Below are positions 1 to 5,902 of a stretch of 11,679 nt of DNA, piece by piece. This DNA is from Lachnoclostridium sp. UBA7215 (GTDB taxonomy: Bacteria; Bacillota; Clostridia; Lachnospirales; Lachnospiraceae). The notes beneath the pieces are model-generated. The model did not search any database, was not told the origin of the DNA, and saw nothing but the letters and a program-made list of their open reading frames with translations. Made by a program: the position numbers and the translations under genes. The stretch's first letter is position 1. Every line of letters starts with the position of its first letter. The stretch lies in contig DKUB01000071.1 of assembly GCA_002490465.1 (NCBI GenBank), positions 1-11,679 on the forward strand. Direction: 5' to 3'.

Positions 1-17
1 ACCCCGCGGGCGCGCTC

Positions 18-43
18 GGATGTGCAAATTTATTTGCACATCC
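18..43. repeat. Perfect 12-bp inverted repeat (hairpin) upstream of csoR
   Basis: Positions 18-29 (GGATGTGCAAAT) are the exact reverse complement of 32-43, with two bases between them. A second short pair, CGCGC at 11-15 and GCGCG at 57-61, could enclose it. It sits immediately 5' of the first copy of the leader element that precedes csoR. The second copy also has a perfect inverted repeat at its 5' edge (523-546), of different sequence but the same design. There is no T-tract, so it is not an obvious terminator. It could be part of a structured leader or the edge of a dispersed repeat; the window begins too close to tell. Confidence 0.6.
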
Positions 44-61
44 TCACTTTACCTTCGCGCG

Positions 62-165
62 AATAAATTTTTCACACGACAATTTTGTGTAAGCCAATAT
101 TATTGGCTTTGGCGCTGCTTGACACAAAGTTGCATTATGCGCATAAAGCAGCGCAGAAATGAGGA
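62..165 (+). repeat. Leader element, copy 1 (upstream of csoR), pseudoknot-capable
   Basis: This segment closely matches 531-614, the element before copA. Blocks 62-90, 112-118 and 121-165 align with 531-559, 562-568 and 569-614, with only a few substitutions and a 1-nt indel. Arms 81-90 and 122-131 can form a 10-bp stem (core TTTGTGT/ACACAAA). Inside its loop, 112-120 (GCGCTGCTT) is complementary to 146-154, which lies just before the csoR SD, so a pseudoknot is possible. Unlike copy 2, this loop holds an extra hairpin, AAGCCAATA (91-99) with TATTGGCTT (101-109). The element ends in the SD-like ATGAGGA. It may be a cis-regulatory RNA, a DNA operator/promoter region, or a dispersed repeat carrying a ribosome binding site. 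The repeat itself is certain; its role is inference. Confidence 0.8.
119..147 (+). promoter_or_regulatory. Possible sigma-A promoter for csoR inside the leader element
   Basis: A perfect -35 hexamer TTGACA at 119-124 is followed after 17 nt by CATAAA at 142-147, a four-of-six match to TATAAT. Transcription would start near 154, leaving a very short leader before the SD at 161-165. The same place in copy 2 reads GCGACA and GCAAAA, so promoter strength is not conserved between the copies. If this promoter is the main one, the 5' arms of the predicted RNA structure would not be transcribed in copy 1. That competes directly with the pseudoknot reading. Confidence 0.35.
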
Positions 166-170
166 ATACT

Positions 171-485
171 ATGGAAGAAGAAAAAATGGAGTGCTGTTGT
201 TCTACAGATAAATCAAAGGAGCGCAGTGAACAGGAAAAGAAGAGCCTTATACACCGATTAAACAGGATAGAAGGGCAGATTCGCGGAATCCGCGGCATGG
301 TTGAGAAAGATGTCTACTGTACGGATATCCTTGTTCAGGTTTCTGCCGTGAGTGCGGCGCTGAACAGCTTTAGCAGGGTGTTGTTAGACAATCATATAAA
401 GACCTGCGTGACAAATGATATCCGGGCCGGGAAAGAGGAGACAGTGGACGAGCTGTTAATGGTTCTGAAAAAATTGATGAAGTAA
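171..485 (+). CDS. csoR: CsoR-family copper-sensing transcriptional repressor
   Basis: The 104-residue product is a small all-helical repressor of the CsoR/RcnR (DUF156) family. In copper-type members, Cu(I) is bound by a Cys-His-Cys set, and binding releases the protein from the promoter of copper efflux genes. Those ligands are visible here as C50 (in VYCTDIL), H75 and C79 (in NHIKTC). The family hallmark RLNRIEGQIRGI is near residues 29-40. An extra CCC cluster lies at residues 8-10, ahead of the conserved core, and could add metal or thiol chemistry. The start at 171 is preferred over the in-frame ATG at 159 because GAGGA at 161-165 is a well-spaced SD for 171. The gene is followed after 134 nt by copA, the expected target, and both have the same leader element. 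I see no classical G/C-tract CsoR operator. The family call is firm; the copper specificity rests on the ligand set and the neighbour. Confidence 0.93.
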   Translation: MEEEKMECCCSTDKSKERSEQEKKSLIHRLNRIEGQIRGIRGMVEKDVYCTDILVQVSAVSAALNSFSRVLLDNHIKTCVTNDIRAGKEETVDELLMVLKKLMK

Positions 486-522
486 CAATATGTGTTGGTG
501 CTGTGTTCTGGAAAGGAGAAAA

Positions 523-546
523 GAGTGAAAAATAAATTTTTCACTC
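523..546. repeat. Perfect 11-bp inverted repeat at the 5' edge of leader copy 2
   Basis: GAGTGAAAAAT at 523-533 and ATTTTTCACTC at 536-546 are exact reverse complements separated by two bases. The right arm is inside the conserved block AATAAATTTTTCAC shared with copy 1 (62-75), whereas the left arm is unique to copy 2. The hairpin would sit directly upstream of the TTTGTGTC/GACACAAA stem. It also covers the GTG start of a short leader ORF at 525. Confidence 0.6.
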
Positions 547-611
547 GGCAAGTTTGTGTCTGCGCTGCGACACAAACATTGCATTATGCGCAAAAGGCAG
601 CGCAGAAATGA
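525..611 (+). CDS. Possible 28-codon leader peptide upstream of copA
   Basis: A GTG at 525-527 lies 6 nt after a strong SD (AAGGAG, 513-518) and opens a 28-codon frame starting MKNKFFTRQVCVCAATQ. It runs through the whole leader element. Its TGA stop (609-611) overlaps an in-frame copA ATG at 608 as ATGA, and lies against the SD for the preferred copA start at 620. Translation here could open the predicted structure and couple to copA, and the product has two cysteines. Against a real peptide, copy 1 carries the related NKFFTRQFCV stretch but no matching start, and a 1-nt indel breaks the shared frame downstream. Another reading is that the strong SD is an older start site separated from copA when the element inserted. 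Confidence 0.3.
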   Translation: MKNKFFTRQVCVCAATQTLHYAQKAAQK

Positions 612-614
612 GGA
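531..614 (+). repeat. Leader element, copy 2 (upstream of copA), pseudoknot-capable
   Basis: This is the second copy of the element found before csoR. Arms 552-560 (GTTTGTGTC) and 569-577 (GACACAAAC) form a perfect 9-bp stem. Its 8-nt loop, TGCGCTGC (561-568), is exactly complementary to GCAGCGCA (597-604), which lies 5 nt upstream of the SD GAGGA (610-614). That geometry is an H-type pseudoknot abutting the ribosome binding site. One pair differs on both sides between copies while pairing is kept: U83-G129 in copy 1 corresponds to G552-C577 here. The conserved block between the helices includes TTGCATTATGCGCA. Function is inferred, not shown. Confidence 0.8.
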
Positions 615-619
615 AAATT

Positions 620-3163
620 ATGCAGCAATATCATATAACTGGAATGAGCTGCGCCGCCTGCAGCAGCCGGGTGGAAAAAGCGGTGAGCGGCGTGACTGGT
701 GTCACAGAATGTTCCGTCAGTCTGCTGACAAATTCTATGGGAGTGGAGGGAACCGCTGCCAAAGAGGACATTATCCGTGCCGTTGAACAGGCCGGTTATG
801 GTGCAAGTGCAGCGGGGGCAGAAGACCATGCGTCTTCGCCTGACAATGAGGGACAGGATAAAGAATTTATAAAACTGAAACAAAGGCTTATTTCCTCACT
901 GATTTTTCTGGTTATATTAATGTATTTGTCCATGGGGCATATGATGTGGGGATGGCCTCTTCCTGCTGCGGTGGCAGAGAACCACGTGGCGCTGGGAATC
1001 TGTCAGATGCTGCTTACCATTATGGTTATGGTAATTAACCAGAGATTTTTTGTGAGCGGTTTTAAGAGCCTTTGGCACCGTGCTCCCAATATGGATACTC
1101 TGGTGGCATTAGGGGCCAGTGCGGCCTTTGTGTACAGCACGTATGCACTCTTTGCCATGACCGATGCGCAGATGCGCGGGGATATGGCAGGGGCTATGGC
1201 ATATATGCATGAGTTTTACTTTGAATCCGCAGCTATGATTCTCACACTGATTACGGTGGGAAAAATGCTGGAGGCGCGTTCTAAGGGCAGGACGACGGAT
1301 GCACTGAAAGGATTAATGAAGCTGGCGCCTAAAACGGCAGTATTGTTAAGAGGAGAAGACTCTGTTGAAGAGACCGTACCTATTGAACAAGTAAAAAAGG
1401 GGGATGTATTTATTGTCCGTCCGGGGGAGAATATTCCGACAGACGGAGTGATTCTGGATGGAAATTCCGCTGTCAATGAGGCTTCTCTGACAGGGGAGAG
1501 TATTCCGGTAGATAAAGGGACGGGAGATTTTGTATCCGCGGGGACGCTCAACCAGTCCGGAGTCATTAAATGTGAGGCGTCAAGGGTTGGCGAGGACACA
1601 ACATTGTCCCAGATTATACAGATGGTGAGTGACGCCGCGGCGACAAAGGCGCCTATTGCCAAGGTGGCAGATAAGGTATCCGGTGTTTTTGTGCCGGTTG
1701 TAATGGCGGTTGCGGCCGTGACATTTCTTGTGTGGATGCTTTGCGGAAGTACGTTTGGATATTCACTTGCCCGGGCAATATCTGTACTTGTGATTAGTTG
1801 TCCGTGTGCCCTAGGACTGGCGACGCCGGTAGCAATTATGGTAGGAAATGGTGTCGGAGCAAAAAACGGAATCATGTTTAAGACTGCTGCGGCGCTTGAG
1901 GAGACGGGAAAGGTCAGTGTGGTTGCTCTGGATAAGACCGGGACAATTACGAAAGGAGAACCGAGAGTGACAGGGGTTTTCCCGGATGATGGCATTACGG
2001 AAAAAGAACTTATTAACATGGCTGTGGCCCTTGAAAGATACAGTGAGCATCCACTTGCCCGGGCAGTTCTTGCTTATGGTGAAAGTTATCTGGGTGGAAA
2101 TGGTTCTCAGGAATTTAACCTCAAAAATGAAAATTCCATTTTAGAGGTAGAAGATTTTGAGGCGCTTCCGGGAAATGGTCTGACGGCCAAATGGAATGGT
2201 GCGGTTCTTTTTGGTGGAAATCAGGCATTTATCAGCCAGAAAGCGCCGATTCCTGCCTCAGCGGAGAAACGGGGAGAGGAATTGGCCGGTGGGGGTAATA
2301 CGCCGCTGTATTTTGCCAGGGATAATAAATTTTTGGGAATTATTGCTGTAGCAGATGTTATAAAAGAAGAGGCGGCACAGGCGGTCAGTGAACTGCGCCA
2401 TATGGGAATCCGTGTCGTTATGCTGACGGGTGACAATGAGAGGACGGCAAAGGCAATCGGTGCACAGGCCGGAGTGGATGAGGTCATTGCGGGAGTGCTG
2501 CCTGACGGCAAAGAGCAGGTAATCCGCTCTCTTATGAAAAAGGGGAAGACCGCCATGGTCGGGGACGGAATTAATGATGCGCCGGCTCTTACACGGGCCG
2601 ACATGGGGATTGCCATTGGTGCCGGAACAGACATTGCCATAGATGCGGCGGATGTTGTGCTGATGAAAAGCCGGCTGACGGATGTGCCGGCGGCTATCCG
2701 GCTGAGCCGTGCTGCCCTGCGCAACATCCATGAAAATCTTTTTTGGGCATTTATTTATAATGTAATTGGTATACCGCTGGCGGCCGGGGTGTGGATTCCG
2801 ATTTTTGGATTGACACTAAACCCTATGTTTGGCGCCGCGGCAATGAGCCTGTCCAGTTTTTGCGTAGTGACTAATGCCCTGCGCTTAAATTTTAAAAATA
2901 TTTATGATACAAAAAGGGACAAAAAAAGAAAACAGAAAGAAAGTGAGGGTAAAGAAATGACAAAGACAATGAAAATTGAGGGAATGATGTGTGGCCACTG
3001 TGAGGCAAGGGTGCAAAAAGCATTAGAGGCACTTGATGGCGTCGAGAGCGCTGAGGTGAGCTATGAGAAGGGAGAGGCCGTTGTGACGATGAGTTCTGAG
3101 GTTTCGGATGATGTACTGCGGAAGGCGGTAGAGGACCAGGATTATAAGGTGGTTTCCATGTAG
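620..3163 (+). CDS. copA: Copper-translocating P1B-type ATPase with C-terminal CopZ-like domain
   Basis: The 847-residue membrane pump exports Cu(I) using ATP. Visible in order: an N-terminal heavy-metal-associated domain with GMSCAAC (C11, C14); early membrane helices; the actuator TGES at 291-294; the membrane metal site CPC at 394-396 within SCPCALGLATP; the phosphorylated D438 in DKTGT; the nucleotide-binding HP at 477-478; GDGIND at 648-653; and last helices carrying YN and MSLSS, typical of Cu(I) pumps. After a lysine-rich linker (about 765-779) comes a second HMA domain with CGHC (C791, C794), which resembles a free CopZ chaperone. An A7 run at 2921-2927 and an internal SD and ATG lie at this junction. 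The start at 620 is chosen for its SD GAGGA at 610-614; upstream in-frame starts at 608 and 554 fall inside the leader element. It is probably co-transcribed with csoR, because I see no convincing separate promoter. Confidence 0.96.
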   Translation: MQQYHITGMSCAACSSRVEKAVSGVTGVTECSVSLLTNSMGVEGTAAKEDIIRAVEQAGYGASAAGAEDHASSPDNEGQDKEFIKLKQRLISSLIFLVILMYLSMGHMMWGWPLPAAVAENHVALGICQMLLTIMVMVINQRFFVSGFKSLWHRAPNMDTLVALGASAAFVYSTYALFAMTDAQMRGDMAGAMAYMHEFYFESAAMILTLITVGKMLEARSKGRTTDALKGLMKLAPKTAVLLRGEDSVEETVPIEQVKKGDVFIVRPGENIPTDGVILDGNSAVNEASLTGESIPVDKGTGDFVSAGTLNQSGVIKCEASRVGEDTTLSQIIQMVSDAAATKAPIAKVADKVSGVFVPVVMAVAAVTFLVWMLCGSTFGYSLARAISVLVISCPCALGLATPVAIMVGNGVGAKNGIMFKTAAALEETGKVSVVALDKTGTITKGEPRVTGVFPDDGITEKELINMAVALERYSEHPLARAVLAYGESYLGGNGSQEFNLKNENSILEVEDFEALPGNGLTAKWNGAVLFGGNQAFISQKAPIPASAEKRGEELAGGGNTPLYFARDNKFLGIIAVADVIKEEAAQAVSELRHMGIRVVMLTGDNERTAKAIGAQAGVDEVIAGVLPDGKEQVIRSLMKKGKTAMVGDGINDAPALTRADMGIAIGAGTDIAIDAADVVLMKSRLTDVPAAIRLSRAALRNIHENLFWAFIYNVIGIPLAAGVWIPIFGLTLNPMFGAAAMSLSSFCVVTNALRLNFKNIYDTKRDKKRKQKESEGKEMTKTMKIEGMMCGHCEARVQKALEALDGVESAEVSYEKGEAVVTMSSEVSDDVLRKAVEDQDYKVVSM
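2957..3163 (+). CDS. Internal CopZ-like copper chaperone reading frame
   Basis: An ATG at 2957, in frame with copA (codon 780), is preceded by the SD-like GTGAGGG at 2943-2949 with a 7-nt gap. Initiation here would give a free 68-residue HMA protein starting MTKTMKIEGMMCGHCEARVQ, about the usual length of CopZ, which carries Cu(I) to the pump. The copper ligands are the two cysteines of CGHC. Either this is only the tail of CopA, or both the fused and free forms are made. An ancestral separate copZ is suggested because the +1 frame of copA would stop at TGA 2958-2960, overlapping this ATG as ATGA. Independent expression is inference. Confidence 0.4.
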   Translation: MTKTMKIEGMMCGHCEARVQKALEALDGVESAEVSYEKGEAVVTMSSEVSDDVLRKAVEDQDYKVVSM

Positions 3164-3222
3164 GGTGTTTGGGGGAGTGGGGATTGAACCGCTACAGACA
3201 AACAGCGTTGTATAATTTCTAA

Positions 3223-3251
3223 TTGAATATTTGTATGATGTGTAATATAAT
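3223..3251 (+). promoter_or_regulatory. Strong sigma-A-like promoter in the copA-metY gap
   Basis: TTGAAT at 3223-3228 and a perfect TATAAT at 3246-3251 are separated by exactly 17 nt. Transcription would begin near 3258. No annotated-size gene follows. The transcript would cover a possible 17-codon ORF (3281-3334), then the hairpins at 3325-3372 and 3391-3421, and reach the terminator at 3443-3469. This suggests a small RNA or tiny peptide gene. Confidence 0.55.
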
Positions 3252-3280
3252 AAAGAGGTATAGTTGAAAAGAAGGTGGAT

Positions 3281-3334
3281 GTGACTTTCCGGTTGTTTAG
3301 ATACATAGACAATCATAATAACAAAAAGAAATAG
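3281..3334 (+). CDS. Possible 17-residue peptide gene
   Basis: A GTG at 3281 follows the SD-like AGAAGG (3270-3275) after 5 nt and encodes MTFRLFRYIDNHNNKKK, ending at TAG 3332-3334. The stop lies inside the left arm of the hairpin at 3325-3372, as is typical for very short genes with a terminator directly after the stop. A good promoter is 30 nt upstream. The peptide is basic and has no membrane segment. I do not recognise it. The frame is short enough to occur by chance, so the transcript could equally be a non-coding RNA. Confidence 0.25.
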   Translation: MTFRLFRYIDNHNNKKK

Positions 3335-3372
3335 CATCCTGAACCCTAACAAAGTTTGGATGCTATTTCTTT
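3325..3372. terminator. 15-bp perfect hairpin, possible bidirectional terminator
   Basis: Positions 3325-3339 (AAAGAAATAGCATCC) and 3358-3372 (GGATGCTATTTCTTT) are exact reverse complements around an 18-nt loop. On the plus strand the T-rich end is within the stem itself. On the minus strand the hairpin is followed directly by TTTTTGTTATT, a better tail. It is the first hairpin downstream of copA and of the promoter at 3223-3251. Confidence 0.5.
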
Positions 3373-3390
3373 GCATTTAAAATTTTAACG

Positions 3391-3421
3391 AGGGCGAATC
3401 GGAGTTTCATCCGATTGCCTT
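3391..3421 (+). other. Stable hairpin, possible weak terminator
   Basis: AATCGGA (3397-3403) pairs with TCCGATT (3410-3416) over a 6-nt loop. The stem extends by GGC (3393-3395) with GCC (3417-3419) past one bulged G. Only a short CTTTCT follows, so termination would be weak. It may be part of a structured leader or a transcript end. Confidence 0.4.
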
Positions 3422-3442
3422 TCTGATTAGATTATACACTAG

Positions 3443-3469
3443 GGTGGTTGAGAAATCAACCGCCTTTTT
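3443..3469 (+). terminator. Rho-independent terminator
   Basis: GGTGGTTGA (3443-3451) pairs with TCAACCGCC (3456-3464), with one G-U pair, around a GAAA loop, and is followed by TTTTT (3465-3469). It lies upstream of the metY promoter (3501-3529). It therefore ends upstream transcription (copA and/or the small unit from about 3258) rather than attenuating metY. Confidence 0.8.
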
Positions 3470-3500
3470 ATAAAAGCATTCCTATTTTTTATTTTAGGGC

Positions 3501-3529
3501 TTTACAATTTCCTAGTAAAGTGATATGAT
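3501..3529 (+). promoter_or_regulatory. Promoter of the metY-cysK operon
   Basis: TTTACA at 3501-3506 and TATGAT at 3524-3529 are separated by 17 nt, giving a start near 3536 and a leader of only about 26 nt. That leaves no room for an S-box or T-box riboswitch in the message, so any sulfur control must act at the DNA level. Confidence 0.75.
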
Positions 3530-3561
3530 TAATAGAAATTAAACAGAAAAGGGGAATTGTT

Positions 3562-4866
3562 ATGAGCAAGAGAAGTTATGCAGACAGAAATTTAAAGTTT
3601 GAGACCTTGCAGCTTCATGTGGGGCAAGAGCAGCCGGATCCGGTCACAGATGCCAGGGCAGTGCCTATTTATGCCTCTTCGTCTTATGTATTTCATGATT
3701 GTGACCATGCGGCGGCGCGTTTTGGATTGACGGACGCAGGAAATATTTATGGACGGCTGACTAATCCGACGCAGGATGTTTTTGAGCAGAGAATGGCGGC
3801 GTTAGAAGGGGGAGTTGCTGCCCTGGCAGTGGCCTCTGGTGCAGCGGCGATTGCTTATACAATTCAAAATCTGGCGCAGGCCGGAGACCATATCGTAGCG
3901 GCCAAAAATATTTATGGCGGAACATATAATTTACTGGCACACACGCTTGTCAGTTACGGAATTGAGACAACATTTGTCGACTGTGCCAACGTGCAGGAAA
4001 TAGAGGAGGCGATTCAGGACAATACAAAGGCTGTTTTTATTGAGACGCTTGGGAATCCAAATTCAGATGTATCGGATATTGAGGGAATCGCTAATATTGC
4101 GCACGCACATAAAATACCGCTGGTTGTAGATAATACATTTGCCACACCGTATCTGGTGCGGCCAATCTCTTATGGAGCTGATATTGTAGTCCACTCAGCA
4201 ACAAAATTTATCGGTGGGCATGGTACGGCAATTGGCGGCATCATTGTTGACGGCGGGAAATTTGACTGGGAGGCAAGCGGCAAGTTTGCCTCACTCACTG
4301 AACCGAATCCGAGCTATCACGGTGTCCGGTTTACGGAGGCAGCAGGGGCAGCAGCATTTGTCACAAAAATCCGTGCCATACTGCTCCGTGATACGGGGGC
4401 AACTCTTTCCCCCTTCCATGCGTTTTTATTTTTGCAGGGACTGGAAACGTTGTCGCTCCGCGTAGAGCGCCATGTGGAAAATGCCCTGAAAGTTGTTCAG
4501 TATCTGAATCATCACCCGCAGGTGGAAACCGTACATCATCCGGCGGTAACAGAGGACGATGTTCAAAAAGAACTTTACGCAAAATATTTTCCCAATGGGG
4601 GCGGTTCCATTTTTACATTTGAGATAAAGGGAGATGCTGGAAAGGCGAAAGCATTTATTGACAATCTGGCGCTGTTTTCGCTGCTTGCCAATGTGGCGGA
4701 CTCCAAGTCACTTGTGATTCACCCGGCATCCACAACCCATTCGCAATTGAGCGAAGAGGAGTTGTTAGAGCAGGGCATTCGGCCGAACACGATTCGTCTC
4801 TCTATCGGGACAGAAAATATAGATGACATTATTGAGGATTTGGATGAGGCATTTAAGGCTATATAA
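3562..4866 (+). CDS. metY: O-acetylhomoserine sulfhydrylase (MetY-type, PLP-dependent)
   Basis: The 434-residue cytosolic enzyme belongs to the Cys/Met metabolism PLP family. It most likely converts O-acetylhomoserine plus sulfide to homocysteine and acetate, the direct-sulfhydrylation route to methionine. Visible signs are the N-terminal KFETLQLHVGQ, the PLP-phosphate region NIYGRLTNPT, the substrate-pocket stretch ETLGNPNSDV, and the Schiff-base lysine K215 in HSATKFIGGHG. The roughly 430-residue length and the insertion after the lysine (YHGVRF) fit MetY better than shorter MetB or MetC enzymes. A well-spaced SD, AAGGGGA at 3549-3555, sets the start. cysK follows after 11 nt with its SD in the gap, so the two are one operon. 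Related enzymes using O-succinyl- or O-phosphohomoserine cannot be fully excluded by eye. Confidence 0.93.
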   Translation: MSKRSYADRNLKFETLQLHVGQEQPDPVTDARAVPIYASSSYVFHDCDHAAARFGLTDAGNIYGRLTNPTQDVFEQRMAALEGGVAALAVASGAAAIAYTIQNLAQAGDHIVAAKNIYGGTYNLLAHTLVSYGIETTFVDCANVQEIEEAIQDNTKAVFIETLGNPNSDVSDIEGIANIAHAHKIPLVVDNTFATPYLVRPISYGADIVVHSATKFIGGHGTAIGGIIVDGGKFDWEASGKFASLTEPNPSYHGVRFTEAAGAAAFVTKIRAILLRDTGATLSPFHAFLFLQGLETLSLRVERHVENALKVVQYLNHHPQVETVHHPAVTEDDVQKELYAKYFPNGGGSIFTFEIKGDAGKAKAFIDNLALFSLLANVADSKSLVIHPASTTHSQLSEEELLEQGIRPNTIRLSIGTENIDDIIEDLDEAFKAI

Positions 4867-4877
4867 AGGAGATTATC

Positions 4878-5813
4878 ATGACTATTTATAAAAAAGTGAC
4901 AGATTTAGTTGGAAATACACCGCTTCTTGAGCTTGGTAATTATGGAAAAGCTCACGGGTTATCTGCGGTATTGCTGGCAAAACTTGAATATCTCAATCCG
5001 GCGGGAAGTGTAAAGGACCGGATAGCGAAAGAGATTATTCTGGACGCACTGGCATCCGGTAAGCTTGGAAAGGATTCCGTTATTATTGAGCCGACCAGTG
5101 GAAATACGGGCATCGGGCTGGCATCCATTGCGGCGTCTCTCGGCATCCGCATTATTATTACAATGCCGGAGACAATGAGTGTGGAGCGGAGAAATCTGAT
5201 GAAGGCTTATGGCGCTGAGCTTGTGCTGACGGAGGGCGCTAAGGGGATGAAGGGAGCCATTGAAAAGGCAGAGGAGCTGGCGGAGAGTACTCCGAACAGC
5301 TTTATCCCGGGCCAGTTTGTCAATGCCCTGAACCCCCAGGCGCATTTTCGCACGACCGGGCCGGAAATCTGGCAGGATACGGATGGAAAAGTAGATATCT
5401 TTGTGGCCGGTGTTGGTACCGGCGGCACGATTTCCGGTGTCGGAAAGTATTTGAAGTCGAAAAACCCTGAGATTAAAATTGTGGCAGTCGAGCCGGCAGA
5501 TTCTCCGGTTCTCTCAAAAGGGCAGGCAGGAGTGCACAAAATACAGGGAATTGGAGCGGGTTTTGTTCCTGATACACTGGATACAGATATATATGACGAA
5601 ATTATTACGGTGGAAAATGAGGCGGCCTTTGAGACCGGGCGCGCGATTGCGAGAGAAGAGGGGGTTTTGGTTGGGATTTCTTCCGGTGCGGCTGTCTGGG
5701 CAGCAGCAGAGATTGCCAGGCGGCCGGTAAACAAAGGCAAGATGATTGTTGCGCTTCTTCCGGATACGGGTGACAGGTATTTATCTACGCCGATGTTTAG
5801 TGAGCAGGGGTAG
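4878..5813 (+). CDS. cysK: Cysteine synthase A (O-acetylserine sulfhydrylase)
   Basis: The 311-residue cytosolic PLP enzyme makes cysteine from O-acetylserine and sulfide. Motifs in order are the N-terminal VGNTPLLEL, the PLP lysine K46 in GSVKDRIA, the substrate loop TSGNTG at 73-78, the phosphate-binding GTGGT at 180-184, and the C-terminal GISSGAA and LLPDTGDRYLST. The length is normal for CysK/CysM, and the PGQF.N stretch near 139 fits CysK. An AAAGGAG SD overlaps the metY stop region. Being paired with metY, it puts both sulfide-using branch enzymes (cysteine and homocysteine) under one promoter. No plus-strand T-tract terminator directly follows; the hairpin at 5845-5890 may still slow or end transcription. 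Confidence 0.95.
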   Translation: MTIYKKVTDLVGNTPLLELGNYGKAHGLSAVLLAKLEYLNPAGSVKDRIAKEIILDALASGKLGKDSVIIEPTSGNTGIGLASIAASLGIRIIITMPETMSVERRNLMKAYGAELVLTEGAKGMKGAIEKAEELAESTPNSFIPGQFVNALNPQAHFRTTGPEIWQDTDGKVDIFVAGVGTGGTISGVGKYLKSKNPEIKIVAVEPADSPVLSKGQAGVHKIQGIGAGFVPDTLDTDIYDEIITVENEAAFETGRAIAREEGVLVGISSGAAVWAAAEIARRPVNKGKMIVALLPDTGDRYLSTPMFSEQG

Positions 5814-5844
5814 ATAAAGAGTTAGAAAGGATATTTGCCAATAA

Positions 5845-5890
5845 AATATGGCTGTCCAATGATTAGAAATAATAGATGGGCAGCCATATT
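5845..5890 (-). terminator. Terminator of the minus-strand ABC-XRE operon
   Basis: AATATGGCTGTCC (5845-5857) pairs with GGGCAGCCATATT (5878-5890), 13 bp with one G-U, around a 20-nt loop. Read on the minus strand, the stem is followed by TTTTAT, a usable tail. It sits 12 nt past the XRE gene stop and between two convergent genes, so it may also serve cysK. On the plus strand the following bases are not T-rich. Confidence 0.65.
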
Positions 5891-5902
5891 CCTTGTGGCA
5901 GG

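Noticed and set aside
1..15. Possible CsoR operator (CCCGCGGG near the window start)
   Set aside because: The short G/C palindrome lacks the spacing and A/T flanks of known CsoR sites and is at the window edge. No CopY box (TACAnnTGTA) was found either.
554..619. Upstream in-frame copA starts (TTG 554, ATG 608)
   Set aside because: These codons lie within the repeated leader element, and 554 has no SD. ATG 620 has GAGGA at the right distance and starts directly at the metal-binding domain. ATG 608 could still be used through ATGA coupling.
1216..2019. Long minus-strand open frame inside copA (267 codons)
   Set aside because: It is antisense to the best-conserved part of the P-type ATPase, has a low-complexity T/S/A-rich translation and no recognisable domain. 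It is a shadow frame.
3177..3200. tRNA-like T-loop (GGTTCAATCC) on the minus strand
   Set aside because: The flanking bases do not form the five-pair T stem, and no acceptor, D or anticodon arm is found.
3023..3376. Minus-strand frame with a hydrophobic start (MLFLFVIMIVYV)
   Set aside because: It overlaps the end of copA and the copA-metY gap, and its hydrophobic stretch comes from the hairpin arm and A/T-rich DNA. There is no promoter or solid SD, although the gap is worth strand-specific RNA-seq.
3391..3470. T-box-like AGGGTGG...ACCGCC before metY
   Set aside because: The two halves are separated by 11 nt instead of about one and form the stem of an ordinary GAAA-loop terminator. There is no stem I or specifier loop, and the metY promoter is downstream.
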